A stretch of 64,000 nucleotides of DNA from Cytophagales bacterium (GCA_022360055.1 JAKSDO010000103.1:1-64000), one strand, 5' to 3'; counted from the first letter of the stretch, positions 18,656-28,468 are shown. Numbers and translations are program-made. Notes: generated from the sequence alone by a model not told the origin.

Positions 18656-20068
18656 TTAATGCCGCCTGCTTCTAGACGATCCGGAAGACCTGGATCCGTA
18701 ACTTGAACCTGATGATCTGCTGCTGCTTCCGGAAGAAATACTCGATGATCTGCTTCCGCTACTTCCACTCGAAAAACTGCTTCGGCTTGGAGAAGAAAAC
18801 GAATTTGAAGAGGATGATCTCCTGATCGTTCCGCCGCTATTTCTTGAATACGAAGATCTTCCGCTATACGAGTTGTTGCCGGAAGTAAAGCCAGTATTTG
18901 ATCTTGTCGGTTTATTGGAATTTATTGATGTAAACCTCGATGAATTGTTCACACTCCTGGAATACGCGTTTCTGCCGGAAGTGCCGCTGGATATTCGCCG
19001 GGAAGATGAGCTGCTTCTTCGCTCCTTGCTGTAATATTCGTTTTGAACTTTAGAATAATCGCTGCCGGTTCTTCCGCTAGAGGAATTTACTGTCCTGCTC
19101 GGGACCCTGATTCTGGAATTAGAGGAAGCAACTCTAGCATTCTCAGCATTACTGTTTCTGCTCGTTCTTACCGTAGATATATCCGACCGGGTGGTTCTCG
19201 GTTTATATTCTATTTTTCTTCCATTATAATAATCACTTCCCGATTTTGACACAACAAGAACGGTTGGAGAAAATCCTCCGTAACAATAATAGGGAGCATA
19301 TCCGTACATACTTCTATATGGAGAACCGAACATTGGATAATCCCACGGGTCATAAAATCCATGTCTCATTCTGTATGGATTATAAAATCCCGGGTAACCT
19401 CCCCAACCTCCCCAAGGATTATATCCGGTTCCCCAGGACATCGCCATACTGTACGACATCGGAGAGAATCCAAAGCCCGTACCGTAGCCAAAACCAAAGC
19501 CCATAGATACTGTCGGCCCAAATCCCATCATAAACGGATCGTAGCCAAAACCACTATACGGATATCCAAATCCGTATCCCATGCTCATATACGGGCTGAA
19601 TCTCCACGAAGGACTTGCATAGCTGCGATTGTAATTGCTGTAGCTCATTTTATCCCTTAGGGCAAGTGCTTCGTAATCAATATCACTTCTGTTTGTATCT
19701 CCTATATATGAGCTCTTATCGTATCCTTCCACAAAATAATCATTGCTGGAATACGACTTGTTTTTTTCAAGGGACTGATCATTTATTTCGTTCGACTCCG
19801 TGCTTTTATATTTGGCAATGTATTCCGGATTTACATTTTTAGAAGAATACGATTCGGTAGACTCCGTGATCTTTTTGTAATTGGAATTGCTGGACGTCTT
19901 GGTATTGTCAGAAATAACCGATGCCTTTTCAACCTTCACAGTTTTTCTATCGGATTTGTTAAAATACATATCATCGTATTCCTGAGCAATAACTTGTGAA
20001 AAAATGACGGTTAAAGACAATAACCCTATGGATAGTGTTAATTTTTTTACGGATTTGAGCGCTTTCAT
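18656..20068 (-). CDS. exported low-complexity Ser/Tyr/Gly-rich protein, function unknown
   Basis: 470 residues in three compositional blocks after a signal peptide (about 1-28, ending VIAQ). Block 1 (30-150) is Ser/Lys/Asn/Tyr-rich. Block 2 (150-275) is Tyr/Gly/Phe/Met/Pro-rich with many GFGY-like units. Block 3 (295-470) is Ser/Arg/Gly-rich and ends SGSSRSRRH. I recognise no catalytic motif. The composition resembles surface or matrix proteins that are disordered or adhesive, but this is only composition. AAAGGA stands just before its ATG. Confidence 0.6.
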   Translation of the reverse strand: MKALKSVKKLTLSIGLLSLTVIFSQVIAQEYDDMYFNKSDRKTVKVEKASVISDNTKTSSNSNYKKITESTESYSSKNVNPEYIAKYKSTESNEINDQSLEKNKSYSSNDYFVEGYDKSSYIGDTNRSDIDYEALALRDKMSYSNYNRSYASPSWRFSPYMSMGYGFGYPYSGFGYDPFMMGFGPTVSMGFGFGYGTGFGFSPMSYSMAMSWGTGYNPWGGWGGYPGFYNPYRMRHGFYDPWDYPMFGSPYRSMYGYAPYYCYGGFSPTVLVVSKSGSDYYNGRKIEYKPRTTRSDISTVRTSRNSNAENARVASSNSRIRVPSRTVNSSSGRTGSDYSKVQNEYYSKERRSSSSSRRISSGTSGRNAYSRSVNNSSRFTSINSNKPTRSNTGFTSGNNSYSGRSSYSRNSGGTIRRSSSSNSFSSPSRSSFSSGSSGSRSSSISSGSSSRSSGSSYGSRSSGSSRSRRH

Positions 20069-20216
20069 AACTTTCCTTTCTTAAAATTCTTTTCTACACT
20101 GTTTTAAAGATAACGATATTTTAAAATACTTAGTTAAAATATCTGCAAAAACTTATTTTTGCCAAACTGAATACAATAGTCTTACAAACAAATTTTGTAC
20201 CAAACTTAACGAGGAG

Positions 20217-21692
20217 ATGAGTAAAGGATTGCCAAAAAGAGCAGATGATTATTCTGCCTGGTATAATGAATTGGTAAAAAAAGCAGATTTGGCTGAGAAT
20301 TCCGCGGTGCGCGGATGTATGGTAATAAAACCGTACGGATATTCGATATGGGAAAAAATGCAAGCTGCTTTGGATAAAATGTTTAAAGATACCGGGCATT
20401 CCAATGCCTATTTCCCATTGTTTATTCCAAAATCATATATGAGTCGTGAAGCGGACCACGTTGATGGTTTTGCCAAGGAATGCGCGGTTGTTACACATTA
20501 CAGGTTAAAAAATAATGCGGACGGTAGTGGTATCGAAGTGGATCCGGCGGCAAAATTGGAAGAGGAATTGATTGTGCGCCCGACCTCTGAAACGGTGATT
20601 TGGAATACCTATAAAAATTGGATTCAATCTTACCGGGATTTGCCCATCCTCGTCAATCAATGGGCCAATGTGGTGCGATGGGAGATGCGCACAAGGTTAT
20701 TTTTAAGAACTGCCGAGTTCCTATGGCAGGAAGGCCATACGGCGCATGCGACAAAGGAAGAAGCGGTGGAAGAAACTCTGAAGATTTTGCGTATCTATGC
20801 AACCTTTGCGGAGCAATTTATGGGGGTTCCCGTCCTCCGGGGTGTAAAAACAGAAAGTGAACGATTTGCGGGAGCCGTGGATACGTATTGCATTGAGGCA
20901 TTAATGCAGGATGGCAAAGCCCTTCAAGCGGGGACATCTCATTTTTTAGGGCAGAATTTTGCTAAAGCATTTGATGTGAAATTTGCCGATAAGGAAGGGA
21001 AACTGGATTTGGTTTGGGGGACTTCATGGGGTGTCAGTACACGTTTACTCGGAGGATTGATCATGGCCCACTCAGATGATAACGGATTGGTTCTTCCTCC
21101 AAAGCTGGCTCCGATTCAGGTTGTAATTGTGCCAATCGTCAAGGATAAGAGTCAATATGAAATGATTGACGAAAAACTGGATCCGATCATCGGTAAAATG
21201 AAGTCCAGAGGAATTTCCGTCCATTACGACAAGCGAGATACGCATAAGCCCGGGTGGAAATTTGCCGAGTACGAATTGAAAGGTGTCCCTATAAGGTTGG
21301 CAATTGGTCCGAGAGACCTCGAAAACAATACCGTGGAAGTGGCCAGGAGGGATACATTAGAAAAAGAAACCATCGGAATCGATACCATCGATCAGGTGGT
21401 AGAAGAAATGCTTGAGGAGATTCAGCATTCGATTTTTGACAAGGCTTTGAAATTCAGGGAGCGAAATACGACGGAGGTAGATTCCTATGATGATTTTAAG
21501 CAAATTCTGGAAGAGAAAGGAGGTTTTATAAAGGCTCATTGGGACGGAACCCCGGAGACTGAAGATCTTATAAAGAACGAAACCAAGGCAACTGTACGGT
21601 GCATCCTTCTGGATGAAAAAGAAGAAGATGGAAAATGCGTTTACAGCGGTAGGCCTTCACGAAAAAAAGTTGTCTTTGCAAAAGCGTATTAA
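20217..21692 (+). CDS. proS: prolyl-tRNA synthetase, archaeal/eukaryotic type (ProS type 3)
   Basis: 491 residues. Class II motifs are RPTSET at 121-126 and the motif-2 run [21 protein letters not shown] at about 154-174, shown here only in outline. The short length shows there is no INS editing domain, and the protein ends in Tyr after a C-terminal zinc-like domain, as in type 3 enzymes. It charges tRNA-Pro. TATTTTTG at 20154-20161 is a likely -7 element, giving a leader of about 50 bases. A GAGGAG sequence just before the ATG is an unusually good Shine-Dalgarno for this genome. Confidence 0.93.
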   Translation: MSKGLPKRADDYSAWYNELVKKADLAENSAVRGCMVIKPYGYSIWEKMQAALDKMFKDTGHSNAYFPLFIPKSYMSREADHVDGFAKECAVVTHYRLKNNADGSGIEVDPAAKLEEELIVRPTSETVIWNTYKNWIQSYRDLPILVNQWANVVRWEMRTRLFLRTAEFLWQEGHTAHATKEEAVEETLKILRIYATFAEQFMGVPVLRGVKTESERFAGAVDTYCIEALMQDGKALQAGTSHFLGQNFAKAFDVKFADKEGKLDLVWGTSWGVSTRLLGGLIMAHSDDNGLVLPPKLAPIQVVIVPIVKDKSQYEMIDEKLDPIIGKMKSRGISVHYDKRDTHKPGWKFAEYELKGVPIRLAIGPRDLENNTVEVARRDTLEKETIGIDTIDQVVEEMLEEIQHSIFDKALKFRERNTTEVDSYDDFKQILEEKGGFIKAHWDGTPETEDLIKNETKATVRCILLDEKEEDGKCVYSGRPSRKKVVFAKAY

Positions 21693-21748
21693 ACTACAAT
21701 TCTTAGATAAGAATTTACTACATTTGAAAAAAACATAATTGCCCGGAA

Positions 21749-22219
21749 ATGGATTGGCTTACGGTAATTTTGCTCTTAACCGCCGGAATTATATTATTGG
21801 TTGTTGAGATCATTTTCATCCCAGGTACTACGATTTTAGGAATTATAGGTGGGGCGCTTATGATATTTGGAGTTATTATCGGGTACAGCAAATTTGGTTC
21901 TCAGACCGGGACAATCCTGTTGATCTCGACATTGCTCGTTGGCGGAGGCGTTACTTTTATCAGTTTCAGGTCCGGAGTATGGAAAAGATTTGCTTTGAAC
22001 AATGCGATTAAGAGTAAGTTCAATGAAGATATTGAAGTCGACCATCTTTTAGGCGCAGAAGGTGTTGCGTTATCTGCGTTAAGGCCTTTTGGCAAGGCCG
22101 AAATTTATAATTCGACCTACGAAGTAAAAACTTTGGGAAATTATCTCGAAGCGGGAACCAAAGTAAAAGTCACGAAAGTGGATAAAAATCATAAAATATA
22201 TGTTGAACAAGTAAATTAA
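21749..22219 (+). CDS. NfeD-family membrane protein (short form)
   Basis: 156 residues: three membrane segments in 5-80, then an OB-fold C-terminal domain (about 90-156) with LLGAEGVALSALRPFGKAEI. Short NfeD proteins work with flotillins or stomatins, here the floA gene 6 bases downstream. TACATTTG at 21719-21726 may be the -7 element of the pair. No ClpP-like protease domain is present. Confidence 0.82.
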   Translation: MDWLTVILLLTAGIILLVVEIIFIPGTTILGIIGGALMIFGVIIGYSKFGSQTGTILLISTLLVGGGVTFISFRSGVWKRFALNNAIKSKFNEDIEVDHLLGAEGVALSALRPFGKAEIYNSTYEVKTLGNYLEAGTKVKVTKVDKNHKIYVEQVN

Positions 22220-22225
22220 ATCTAG

Positions 22226-23236
22226 ATGACACCAATGACAATGTTGATTTTTTTAATTCTGGGGATAATCTTCCTTTTTATTTTTTTATACTTTGTTCCA
22301 GTAAATCTGTGGATAACCGCGATTTTTTCCGGAGTAAGAGTCGGATTATTTGAATTGGTTTTTATGCGTATCAGGAAGGTGCCTCCCGGCATTATTGTTC
22401 GCGAGTTAATAACGGCCAATAAAGCGGGATTGCAAGTTGGTACTTCGGAGTTGGAAACTCATTATTTGGCCGGAGGAAATGTCCCAAGTGTTATAAAGGC
22501 GTTGATTTCTGCCGAAAAAGCCAATATAAATTTATTGTTTAAGCAGGCGACTGCAATTGATTTGGCGGGGCGCGAAGTATTTGAAGCTGTTCAGATATCG
22601 GTAAATCCAAAGGTGATTACTACACCAAAGGTAGCTGCCGTAGCGGCAGACGGTATTCAGCTTATTGCAACCGCCAGGGTTACCGTAAGAGCAAATATCC
22701 AGCAATTGGTCGGTGGCGCCGGTGAAGATACCATATTGGCTCGGGTTGGAGAAGGAATTGTTACCTCCATCGGCTCCGCAGATACACACAAGGAGGTGCT
22801 TGAGAATCCGGATAAAATATCGAAGCTCGTTCTCGAACGAGGTCTTGATGCAGGTACCGCATTTGAGATCTTGTCTATCGATATAGCGGATGTTGACGTA
22901 GGAGTAAATATCGGTGCAAAACTTCAAACTGATCAGGCCAGCGCCGACCTAAAGGTTGCCGAAGCTAAGGCCGAAGAGCGAAGGGCAATGGCTGTTGCCG
23001 AAGAACAGGAAATGAAGGCGCGGTCCCAGGAAGCAAGAGCTAAGGTAATCCTGGCCGAAGCTGAAGTGCCCAAAGCTATTGCGGATGCTTTCCGGACAGG
23101 TAATCTCGGATTAATGGATTATTACAAAATGCAAAACATACAAGCCGACACTTCAATGCGGGAATCCATTTCCGGATCGTCCTCCACAGGAAAGGGTACG
23201 ACAGGAAAAGGAGAAACGGGTAAAGATATTAAGTAG
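22226..23236 (+). CDS. floA: flotillin-like protein FloA
   Basis: 336 residues: an N-terminal membrane hairpin (about 5-47), an SPFH-type domain with [18 protein letters not shown], and an Ala/Glu-rich coiled region (about 235-300). The C-terminus is Gly/Thr/Ser-rich. FloA organises membrane microdomains in bacteria and forms a pair with NfeD. Length and motifs are normal for the UPF0365/FloA family. Confidence 0.88.
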   Translation: MTPMTMLIFLILGIIFLFIFLYFVPVNLWITAIFSGVRVGLFELVFMRIRKVPPGIIVRELITANKAGLQVGTSELETHYLAGGNVPSVIKALISAEKANINLLFKQATAIDLAGREVFEAVQISVNPKVITTPKVAAVAADGIQLIATARVTVRANIQQLVGGAGEDTILARVGEGIVTSIGSADTHKEVLENPDKISKLVLERGLDAGTAFEILSIDIADVDVGVNIGAKLQTDQASADLKVAEAKAEERRAMAVAEEQEMKARSQEARAKVILAEAEVPKAIADAFRTGNLGLMDYYKMQNIQADTSMRESISGSSSTGKGTTGKGETGKDIK

Positions 23237-23629
23237 CTTTTAAGCTGACATGTTGAAGTGCTCTGGTCCGGATTTTTTGAAGAAACGGAACTTCTTGATT
23301 TATAGGGAATAATCGAAAAAAAGTTTTAAGCCGTAATCCTTTAAAAATATTTTCATTTTAGTAAGAAAAGTAATTTGAATTATGGTGAACCGAGTTTCCA
23401 TCCGGTCAGGAAGTAGGATTTTTATGGGGCTCAGAAACATCGAATAGTACTATTTTATGTCGGTTATTGAAATAAATGTGAATAATGACATAGATTACAG
23501 TGCTTATTAATTAATAAAAAAATAGTAATTGATTTTTTTGTAATAACGCATTATTTGATAGTTTCTAATCAATAATATTAAAATTTTATAAAAGACTGAT
23601 CGAAAAATATTTTGAAATATTAAAAAAAA

Positions 23630-23661
23630 TTGTTTTAATAGCATTGAAATATTTATATTTG
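23630..23661 (+). promoter_or_regulatory. orphan promoter-like element in the floA-glgB gap
   Basis: TTG at 23630-23632, 21 bases, then TATATTTG at 23654-23661. No open reading frame follows before the hairpin at 23756, so it would drive a transcript of roughly 120 bases. The surroundings are very AT-rich, which raises the chance of a spurious match. Confidence 0.35.
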
Positions 23662-23755
23662 GTTGCGATTAAAAGGAAAAAGTACTCTTATCCTTTTTTG
23701 AGACGAATATAAGTAATTAGAATTGATAATTTTTTTGGTTGTTTGGTTGATGTTG

Positions 23756-23793
23756 AAAAGGGGAGACGTTCATGTTTCCCTTTTTCATTTTTT
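23756..23793 (+). terminator. rho-independent terminator-like hairpin
   Basis: AAAAGGGGAGAC (23756-23767) pairs over 12 positions, two of them G-U, with GTTTCCCTTTTT (23774-23785) around the loop GTTCAT. A further T6 run follows. It is 520 bases past the floA stop, so it may end an unannotated small RNA instead of floA. Confidence 0.65.
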
Positions 23794-23804
23794 CTCGTTC
23801 GAAG

Positions 23805-23858
23805 GTCTCGCCCGGACTTCTTCTCAAAACACTGTGTTGCCCTGTGTTTGGCTCTGAG
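23805..23858 (+). repeat. 54-bp dispersed repeat, copy 1
   Basis: Begins GTCTCGCCCGGACTTCTTC and ends GTTTGGCTCTGAG. It matches the reverse complement of 28360-28413 at 50 of 54 positions. It sits 12 bases after a terminator-like hairpin. Confidence 0.85.
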
Positions 23859-24096
23859 CGCCCTGCGTGCGGACGGTTAAAAACATCTCTGTGGACCGGA
23901 CGGATTTTCCCGCCCGCGAAAGTTCATCGACCTTCTTTCCTATTGGTATTCATACATGTCCCTATACTGTACACAAGGATCCAAAATTTAGGTGTGTCCC
24001 CCAGGTTTTCAGATTGATCCTTTTTTTATTAAGTTAGGTTTTTGAAGACCGAAACGGTTTCGCTGTCTTGTACAAAATAAATTATCCGGAATTTTT

Positions 24097-26097
24097 ATGA
24101 GTAAGAACAGAACCCCTCAACTGGTAAAAGATGACCCCTGGTTGGATCCCTATAAAGATGAAATAACAGATCGCATATCGCGGTATAGAGGTTTACTGGC
24201 CGATATAAAGGCGGCGCATAAAAGCTTGAAAAGTTTTTCAAATGCCTATAAGGATCTCGGGATACACTACAGTAAAAAGGACAAATGTTGGATATATCGT
24301 GAATGGGCCCCTCAAGCTCATCGCCTCTCCTTAATAGGAAGTTTTAATAACTGGAACAGAGACTCCCATGTGATGACAAGAATTGATAAAGGCATTTGGG
24401 AGATCTGTGTTTCCAAAAACGAATTGACCGAGGGAGATTTGGTAAAAGTTCATGTAGCGTCAAATAATGGAGCCCACGACAGAATACCTGCATATATTTT
24501 TAGAGTGGTTCAGGATAATCGTACGCACGACTTCAGTGGCCAGGTATGGAACATCGAAAAAAAGTTTGAATGGACAGATCAAACATTTGATTTGAACGGC
24601 ATAAACAATTCGCCCATAATTTACGAGGCCCATGTCGGCATGGCGCAGGAAAGGGAAGGGGTTGGGAATTTTGTCGAATTTGCTGAAAATATTCTGCCCA
24701 GGATTAAGGATTATGGCTATAATACGATACAGTTGATGGCCATTCAGGAACATCCGTACTACGGATCATTTGGCTATCATGTCTCCAATTTCTTTAGTGT
24801 TTCGAGTAGGTTTGGGACTCCTGAAGAATTTAAATTTCTTGTAAATAAAGCGCATGAATTGGGGATTGCCGTAATTATAGATCTGGTCCATTCTCACGCA
24901 GTAAAAAACTTTGCCGAAGGCCTAAATGATTTTGATGGCTCCGGACATCAATATTTTCACAAAGGCGGCAGAGGGTATCATAATCAATGGGATTCAAAGT
25001 TGTTTGACTACGGGAAACGGGAGGTTTTACAATTCCTGCTTTCCAATGTCAGGTACTGGATCGATCAGTACCATGTTGACGGATTCAGGTTCGATGGCAT
25101 TACCTCCATGCTGTATCATCATCATGGCGATTTCGTAAACTTCGATCATTACGATAAGTATTTTGTTGAGGGGGTTGACTGGGATGCATTGAAATACTTG
25201 CAACTGGCCAATGAACTGGTGCACCAAATCAAACCGGATGCAATAACCATTGCCGAAGATATGAGTGGGATGCCCGGATTATGCAGGAAAGTAAAAGAAG
25301 GAGGCATCGGTTTTGACTTCAGGTTGGGAATGGGAATCCCGGATTTCTGGATTAAATATTTAAAGGAAAAGAAGGACGAAAATTGGAATATTCACGAGCT
25401 CTGGAGTGTAATGACAAACAGGAGGTTCAGCGAGCGAACAGTGGCTTACGCAGAATCTCATGACCAGGCCATAGTGGGAGACAAAACCTTAGCCTTCTGG
25501 CTTATGGATAAGGAAATGTATTATCACATGCAGGTCGATGATCGAAATTTGGTCATTGATCGCGGCATGGCATTGCATAAAATGATTCGACTATTCACCG
25601 CTGTATTGGGGGGTGAGGCCTATCTTAATTTTATCGGGAATGAATTCGGACATCCCGAATGGATAGATTTTCCCAGAGAAGGAAACAATTGGAGCTACAA
25701 ATACGCAAGGAGACAGTGGTCACTGGCTGATGACGAAAATCTAAAGTATAAATATTTGGCTGAATTTGATAAAAGAATGATATCCATGCTAAAAAAATAT
25801 GACTTATTAAGTTCCATGCCCGCCCGTCAAGTCAATATGGATGAAAGTAATAAAGTGATCGTATTCGAGCGCAATAACCTGATATTCGCATTTAACTTCC
25901 ACCATGAGCGATCTATTTCGGACTACAAATTCACTTCAATTGGAAAAGGCAAGTATGACATTGTTCTTTCGACCGATGATGCGGAAACAGGTGGATTTTC
26001 GAGAATTGATACAAACGTAGAACACTTCACGCTGGAGAATGATCTATTGAGCATCTATTTACCAAGTAGAACTGCACTGGTTTTGAAAAGAGAATAG
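24097..26097 (+). CDS. 1,4-alpha-glucan branching enzyme, eukaryote-like GH13 type
   Basis: 666 residues. An N-terminal CBM48-like domain (about 55-155, with YREWAPQAHRLSLIGSFNNW) is followed by the GH13 barrel. Catalytic residues are Asp333 (GFRFD), Glu387 (AEDMSGMP) and Asp456 (ESHD); the C-terminal beta domain ends ALVLKRE. The start DPWLDPYKDEITDRI and the motif spacing resemble the eukaryotic-type subfamily (GH13_8), not classical bacterial GlgB. It would form alpha-1,6 branches in glycogen. No glycogen synthase or phosphorylase gene is adjacent. Confidence 0.88.
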   Translation: MSKNRTPQLVKDDPWLDPYKDEITDRISRYRGLLADIKAAHKSLKSFSNAYKDLGIHYSKKDKCWIYREWAPQAHRLSLIGSFNNWNRDSHVMTRIDKGIWEICVSKNELTEGDLVKVHVASNNGAHDRIPAYIFRVVQDNRTHDFSGQVWNIEKKFEWTDQTFDLNGINNSPIIYEAHVGMAQEREGVGNFVEFAENILPRIKDYGYNTIQLMAIQEHPYYGSFGYHVSNFFSVSSRFGTPEEFKFLVNKAHELGIAVIIDLVHSHAVKNFAEGLNDFDGSGHQYFHKGGRGYHNQWDSKLFDYGKREVLQFLLSNVRYWIDQYHVDGFRFDGITSMLYHHHGDFVNFDHYDKYFVEGVDWDALKYLQLANELVHQIKPDAITIAEDMSGMPGLCRKVKEGGIGFDFRLGMGIPDFWIKYLKEKKDENWNIHELWSVMTNRRFSERTVAYAESHDQAIVGDKTLAFWLMDKEMYYHMQVDDRNLVIDRGMALHKMIRLFTAVLGGEAYLNFIGNEFGHPEWIDFPREGNNWSYKYARRQWSLADDENLKYKYLAEFDKRMISMLKKYDLLSSMPARQVNMDESNKVIVFERNNLIFAFNFHHERSISDYKFTSIGKGKYDIVLSTDDAETGGFSRIDTNVEHFTLENDLLSIYLPSRTALVLKRE

Positions 26098-26257
26098 TCA
26101 GGAGGTAGATCAACCGATTTTGTCGCGGAATTTCAAAAATCAGGTTTAATAATAACCGAAATATTGCCTGACGAAGGATTTTAAGAATATATTTTTTAAC
26201 ATTAATACTAATTTTGATCCCAACATTTTGGATCTTTCCGGGTGTATTGAATAATTA

Positions 26258-28096
26258 ATGGATTTTATTTACAGAACCATCCTGTTAAAGACGATACTTA
26301 TCCTATTGGCAGAGTCATCTTTTTCTCAGCCGGTAGAAATCCGTACCTATTACGACGATCAAAAGTCAGTAATTAAAGAGATTTACTACATAGATGATTC
26401 CAGTTCAGCAGTCTTATGTGGGGCATATACCTCGTACTTTATGAATGGGGCAAAGGAAAAGCAGGGTTTCTATAAAGACAACTTTCCGGATAGTGCCTGG
26501 ACTTATTATTACGAAAACGGGCAAGTAAAGATGAAAGGTATGCTTCACTACGGGTCAAGCCATGGCCTATGGGAATATTATTATGAAAACGGGAGCATTA
26601 ATATGGCAGGTATAATTATTGACTCAAAGCGGGAAGGCACATGGAAATATTATTATGAAAATGGAAAAATTAAATCTCAAGGCGCATACTTAAACAATAA
26701 AAAGGACGGCATATGGAACTATTTCTATGAAGACGGGGAATTGAAAGCACAAGCATATTACAAAGACAGTAAAGGCAGATACAAAGAGTTCTATGCCGAT
26801 GGCAAATTAAAAGCAGAGGGCGTAAATGTTCTTGGGCAAAGTGACAGCACCTGGGTCTTTTACCATGAAAATGGAAAGATAAAAGCAATTGGCGCGTATC
26901 AACTGGGAAAGCGGATCGGCCCTTGGATTTATTATCATGATAACGAGGAGAAATCTGCAGAGGGCAGCTTCAAAAATGGTGTGAAGGAAGGTAAATGGAT
27001 CTACTATCACAACAACGGTAAAATAAGTTCGGAAGGCGCCCTGCGCGAAGGTAAGAAGGAAGGCTACTGGAAGATTTTTGGGCGGGACGGTCTCTTCAAA
27101 GCCGAAGGCGTTTTTAAACAAAACGACGGCAAATACACCGAGTACTATGAGAGTGGCAAGATCAAAGCCGAAGGAAATATTATTGATGGAAAAAACCACG
27201 GAAGATGGATTTATTACTATGAAGACGGAGCGAAAGAAGGTGAATGCGAATACGTAAATGGCGATGGCGAGTATGTCGGTTTTTACCCGGATGGACGTAT
27301 TAAAATGAAAGGAAAGATAAAAGATGGAATAAACGTTGGGGTGTGGGAGTTATATAAAGGAGATGGCAGCCTTGCAGGGTATTATCGCCCCTATTATGAG
27401 AATAACAAACCTGTGTACAAACTTGTTGAAAAAAAAGCTGTTCGAAGAGGTGATTATGTAAAGCCTGAGTATAAATATAAAAGTTATAAATCCAGGTATT
27501 TTGATCCGGTAATCAATGAGTACAAAGGAATTATTATTGCGACGAATCCTTTTGGAACTTTTTTAGGACAATTGCCATTTTCTTTTGAATACTATATTGA
27601 AGAGCGGCTTGGATATGAGATATTGGCGACGATCTTAAGGGATCCTTTTTATAAGAGCTCGAAAAATGTTGAACTCAATAAGGTGTACAACCGGGGGTTC
27701 AATATTGCGTTGAGGCAGAAATTCTATCATCCCGAAGGAAAACTCGGAATGTTCTATTTTGGGCACGAAGTCCGACTTACGTCCCTGAATCATTATGCGA
27801 ATGTAATCGATTCTCTTGAAAATCAATTTTCACCCGAAACAATAAATGCGAAAGAAACTAAGTTTGAATATGCATTGTTTGTCGGAGACCGTTGGATGCG
27901 ATTGATCGACGAAAGGTACAACAACAACACGCTGGGATTCACGGTCGACGCATATGTCGGATTTGGTTTTGGGTATCGATTATTTAATAGAAAATATCCG
28001 AACCATCCCGATTATGATGCTGTGTTCAAAGACGTAAACGATTCGAAATTTTCGATTTCTCCGAGGTTGGGCTTGAATATTGGAATTGTCTTCTGA
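26258..28096 (+). CDS. exported MORN-variant (YwqK-like) repeat protein with C-terminal barrel-like domain
   Basis: 612 residues. A signal peptide (about 1-23, ending SFSQ) precedes about thirteen MORN_2-type repeats (about 60-375), each close to YYENGKIKxxGxYxxGKxxGxW. These repeats are often annotated as a YwqK antitoxin, a name without functional support here. The last 180 residues contain beta-strand-rich aromatic segments and end LGLNIGIVF, consistent with an outer-membrane or surface domain. It is alone between two repeat-bearing gaps. Confidence 0.72.
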   Translation: MDFIYRTILLKTILILLAESSFSQPVEIRTYYDDQKSVIKEIYYIDDSSSAVLCGAYTSYFMNGAKEKQGFYKDNFPDSAWTYYYENGQVKMKGMLHYGSSHGLWEYYYENGSINMAGIIIDSKREGTWKYYYENGKIKSQGAYLNNKKDGIWNYFYEDGELKAQAYYKDSKGRYKEFYADGKLKAEGVNVLGQSDSTWVFYHENGKIKAIGAYQLGKRIGPWIYYHDNEEKSAEGSFKNGVKEGKWIYYHNNGKISSEGALREGKKEGYWKIFGRDGLFKAEGVFKQNDGKYTEYYESGKIKAEGNIIDGKNHGRWIYYYEDGAKEGECEYVNGDGEYVGFYPDGRIKMKGKIKDGINVGVWELYKGDGSLAGYYRPYYENNKPVYKLVEKKAVRRGDYVKPEYKYKSYKSRYFDPVINEYKGIIIATNPFGTFLGQLPFSFEYYIEERLGYEILATILRDPFYKSSKNVELNKVYNRGFNIALRQKFYHPEGKLGMFYFGHEVRLTSLNHYANVIDSLENQFSPETINAKETKFEYALFVGDRWMRLIDERYNNNTLGFTVDAYVGFGFGYRLFNRKYPNHPDYDAVFKDVNDSKFSISPRLGLNIGIVF

Positions 28097-28269
28097 TCCC
28101 GGCGCATAGATTTTGTTTATTTTATATGGACGGTCCCGGCAAAGAATAATTTTAAATAGTGTCTATTTTTAAAAAATATGATCTATATCATGTTTTGAAG
28201 AGCAGGTCCAAAGTATCTTTGATATACTTTTTAAGCGATACAACAATTATTATTTTTTAAGCTATACCA

Positions 28270-28326
28270 AGTCACAAGGTGAGTGATGTCTTTAGAGAAG
28301 TCGTTCACTTTGTGGCTATTTTTTTT
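28270..28326 (+). terminator. strong rho-independent terminator
   Basis: Bases 28270-28286 pair with 28301-28317 over 17 positions without a gap, four of them G-U, around a 14-base loop; an A and eight T follow. It is 174 bases beyond the MORN gene stop. TATCTTTG at 28214-28221 upstream could be a -7 element of a separate short transcript. Confidence 0.8.
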
Positions 28327-28359
28327 AGATCGCTTTTTGACAATCCGTATGCCGGGCCA

Positions 28360-28413
28360 CTCAGAGCCAAACACTGGGCAACACAGCGTCTTGGGAAGAA
28401 GTCCGGGCGAGAC
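28360..28413 (-). repeat. 54-bp dispersed repeat, copy 2 (inverted)
   Basis: Reverse complement of copy 1 with 4 mismatches in 54. Like copy 1 it lies just beyond a terminator-like hairpin, here 33 bases after the T tract. Confidence 0.85.
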
Positions 28414-28468
28414 GCGCAAATTAGCCTTAAGTAAAATTAAAAACGCCGTTTATGTTATTTCTTACCTA

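Larger units (their letters stand above)
23237..24096. other. 860-base intergenic region with promoter, hairpins and repeat
   Basis: There is no convincing protein gene. From left to right: an AT-rich stretch (about 23460-23660), a promoter-like pair (23630-23661), a strong hairpin with T tract (23756-23793), and a 54-bp repeat shared with 28360-28413. Next comes a weaker inverted repeat, AAGGATC (23975-23981) with GATCCTT (24016-24022) before seven T. A palindrome CGAAACGGTTTCG (24050-24062) lies 34 bases before the branching-enzyme start. Confidence 0.6.

Noticed and set aside
23772-24017. 81-residue plus-strand frame in the floA-glgB gap
   Set aside because: It starts inside the terminator hairpin and takes its recognisable part (SPGLLLKTLCCPVFGSE) from the 54-bp repeat; the same peptide appears at the other copy only because the DNA is repeated.
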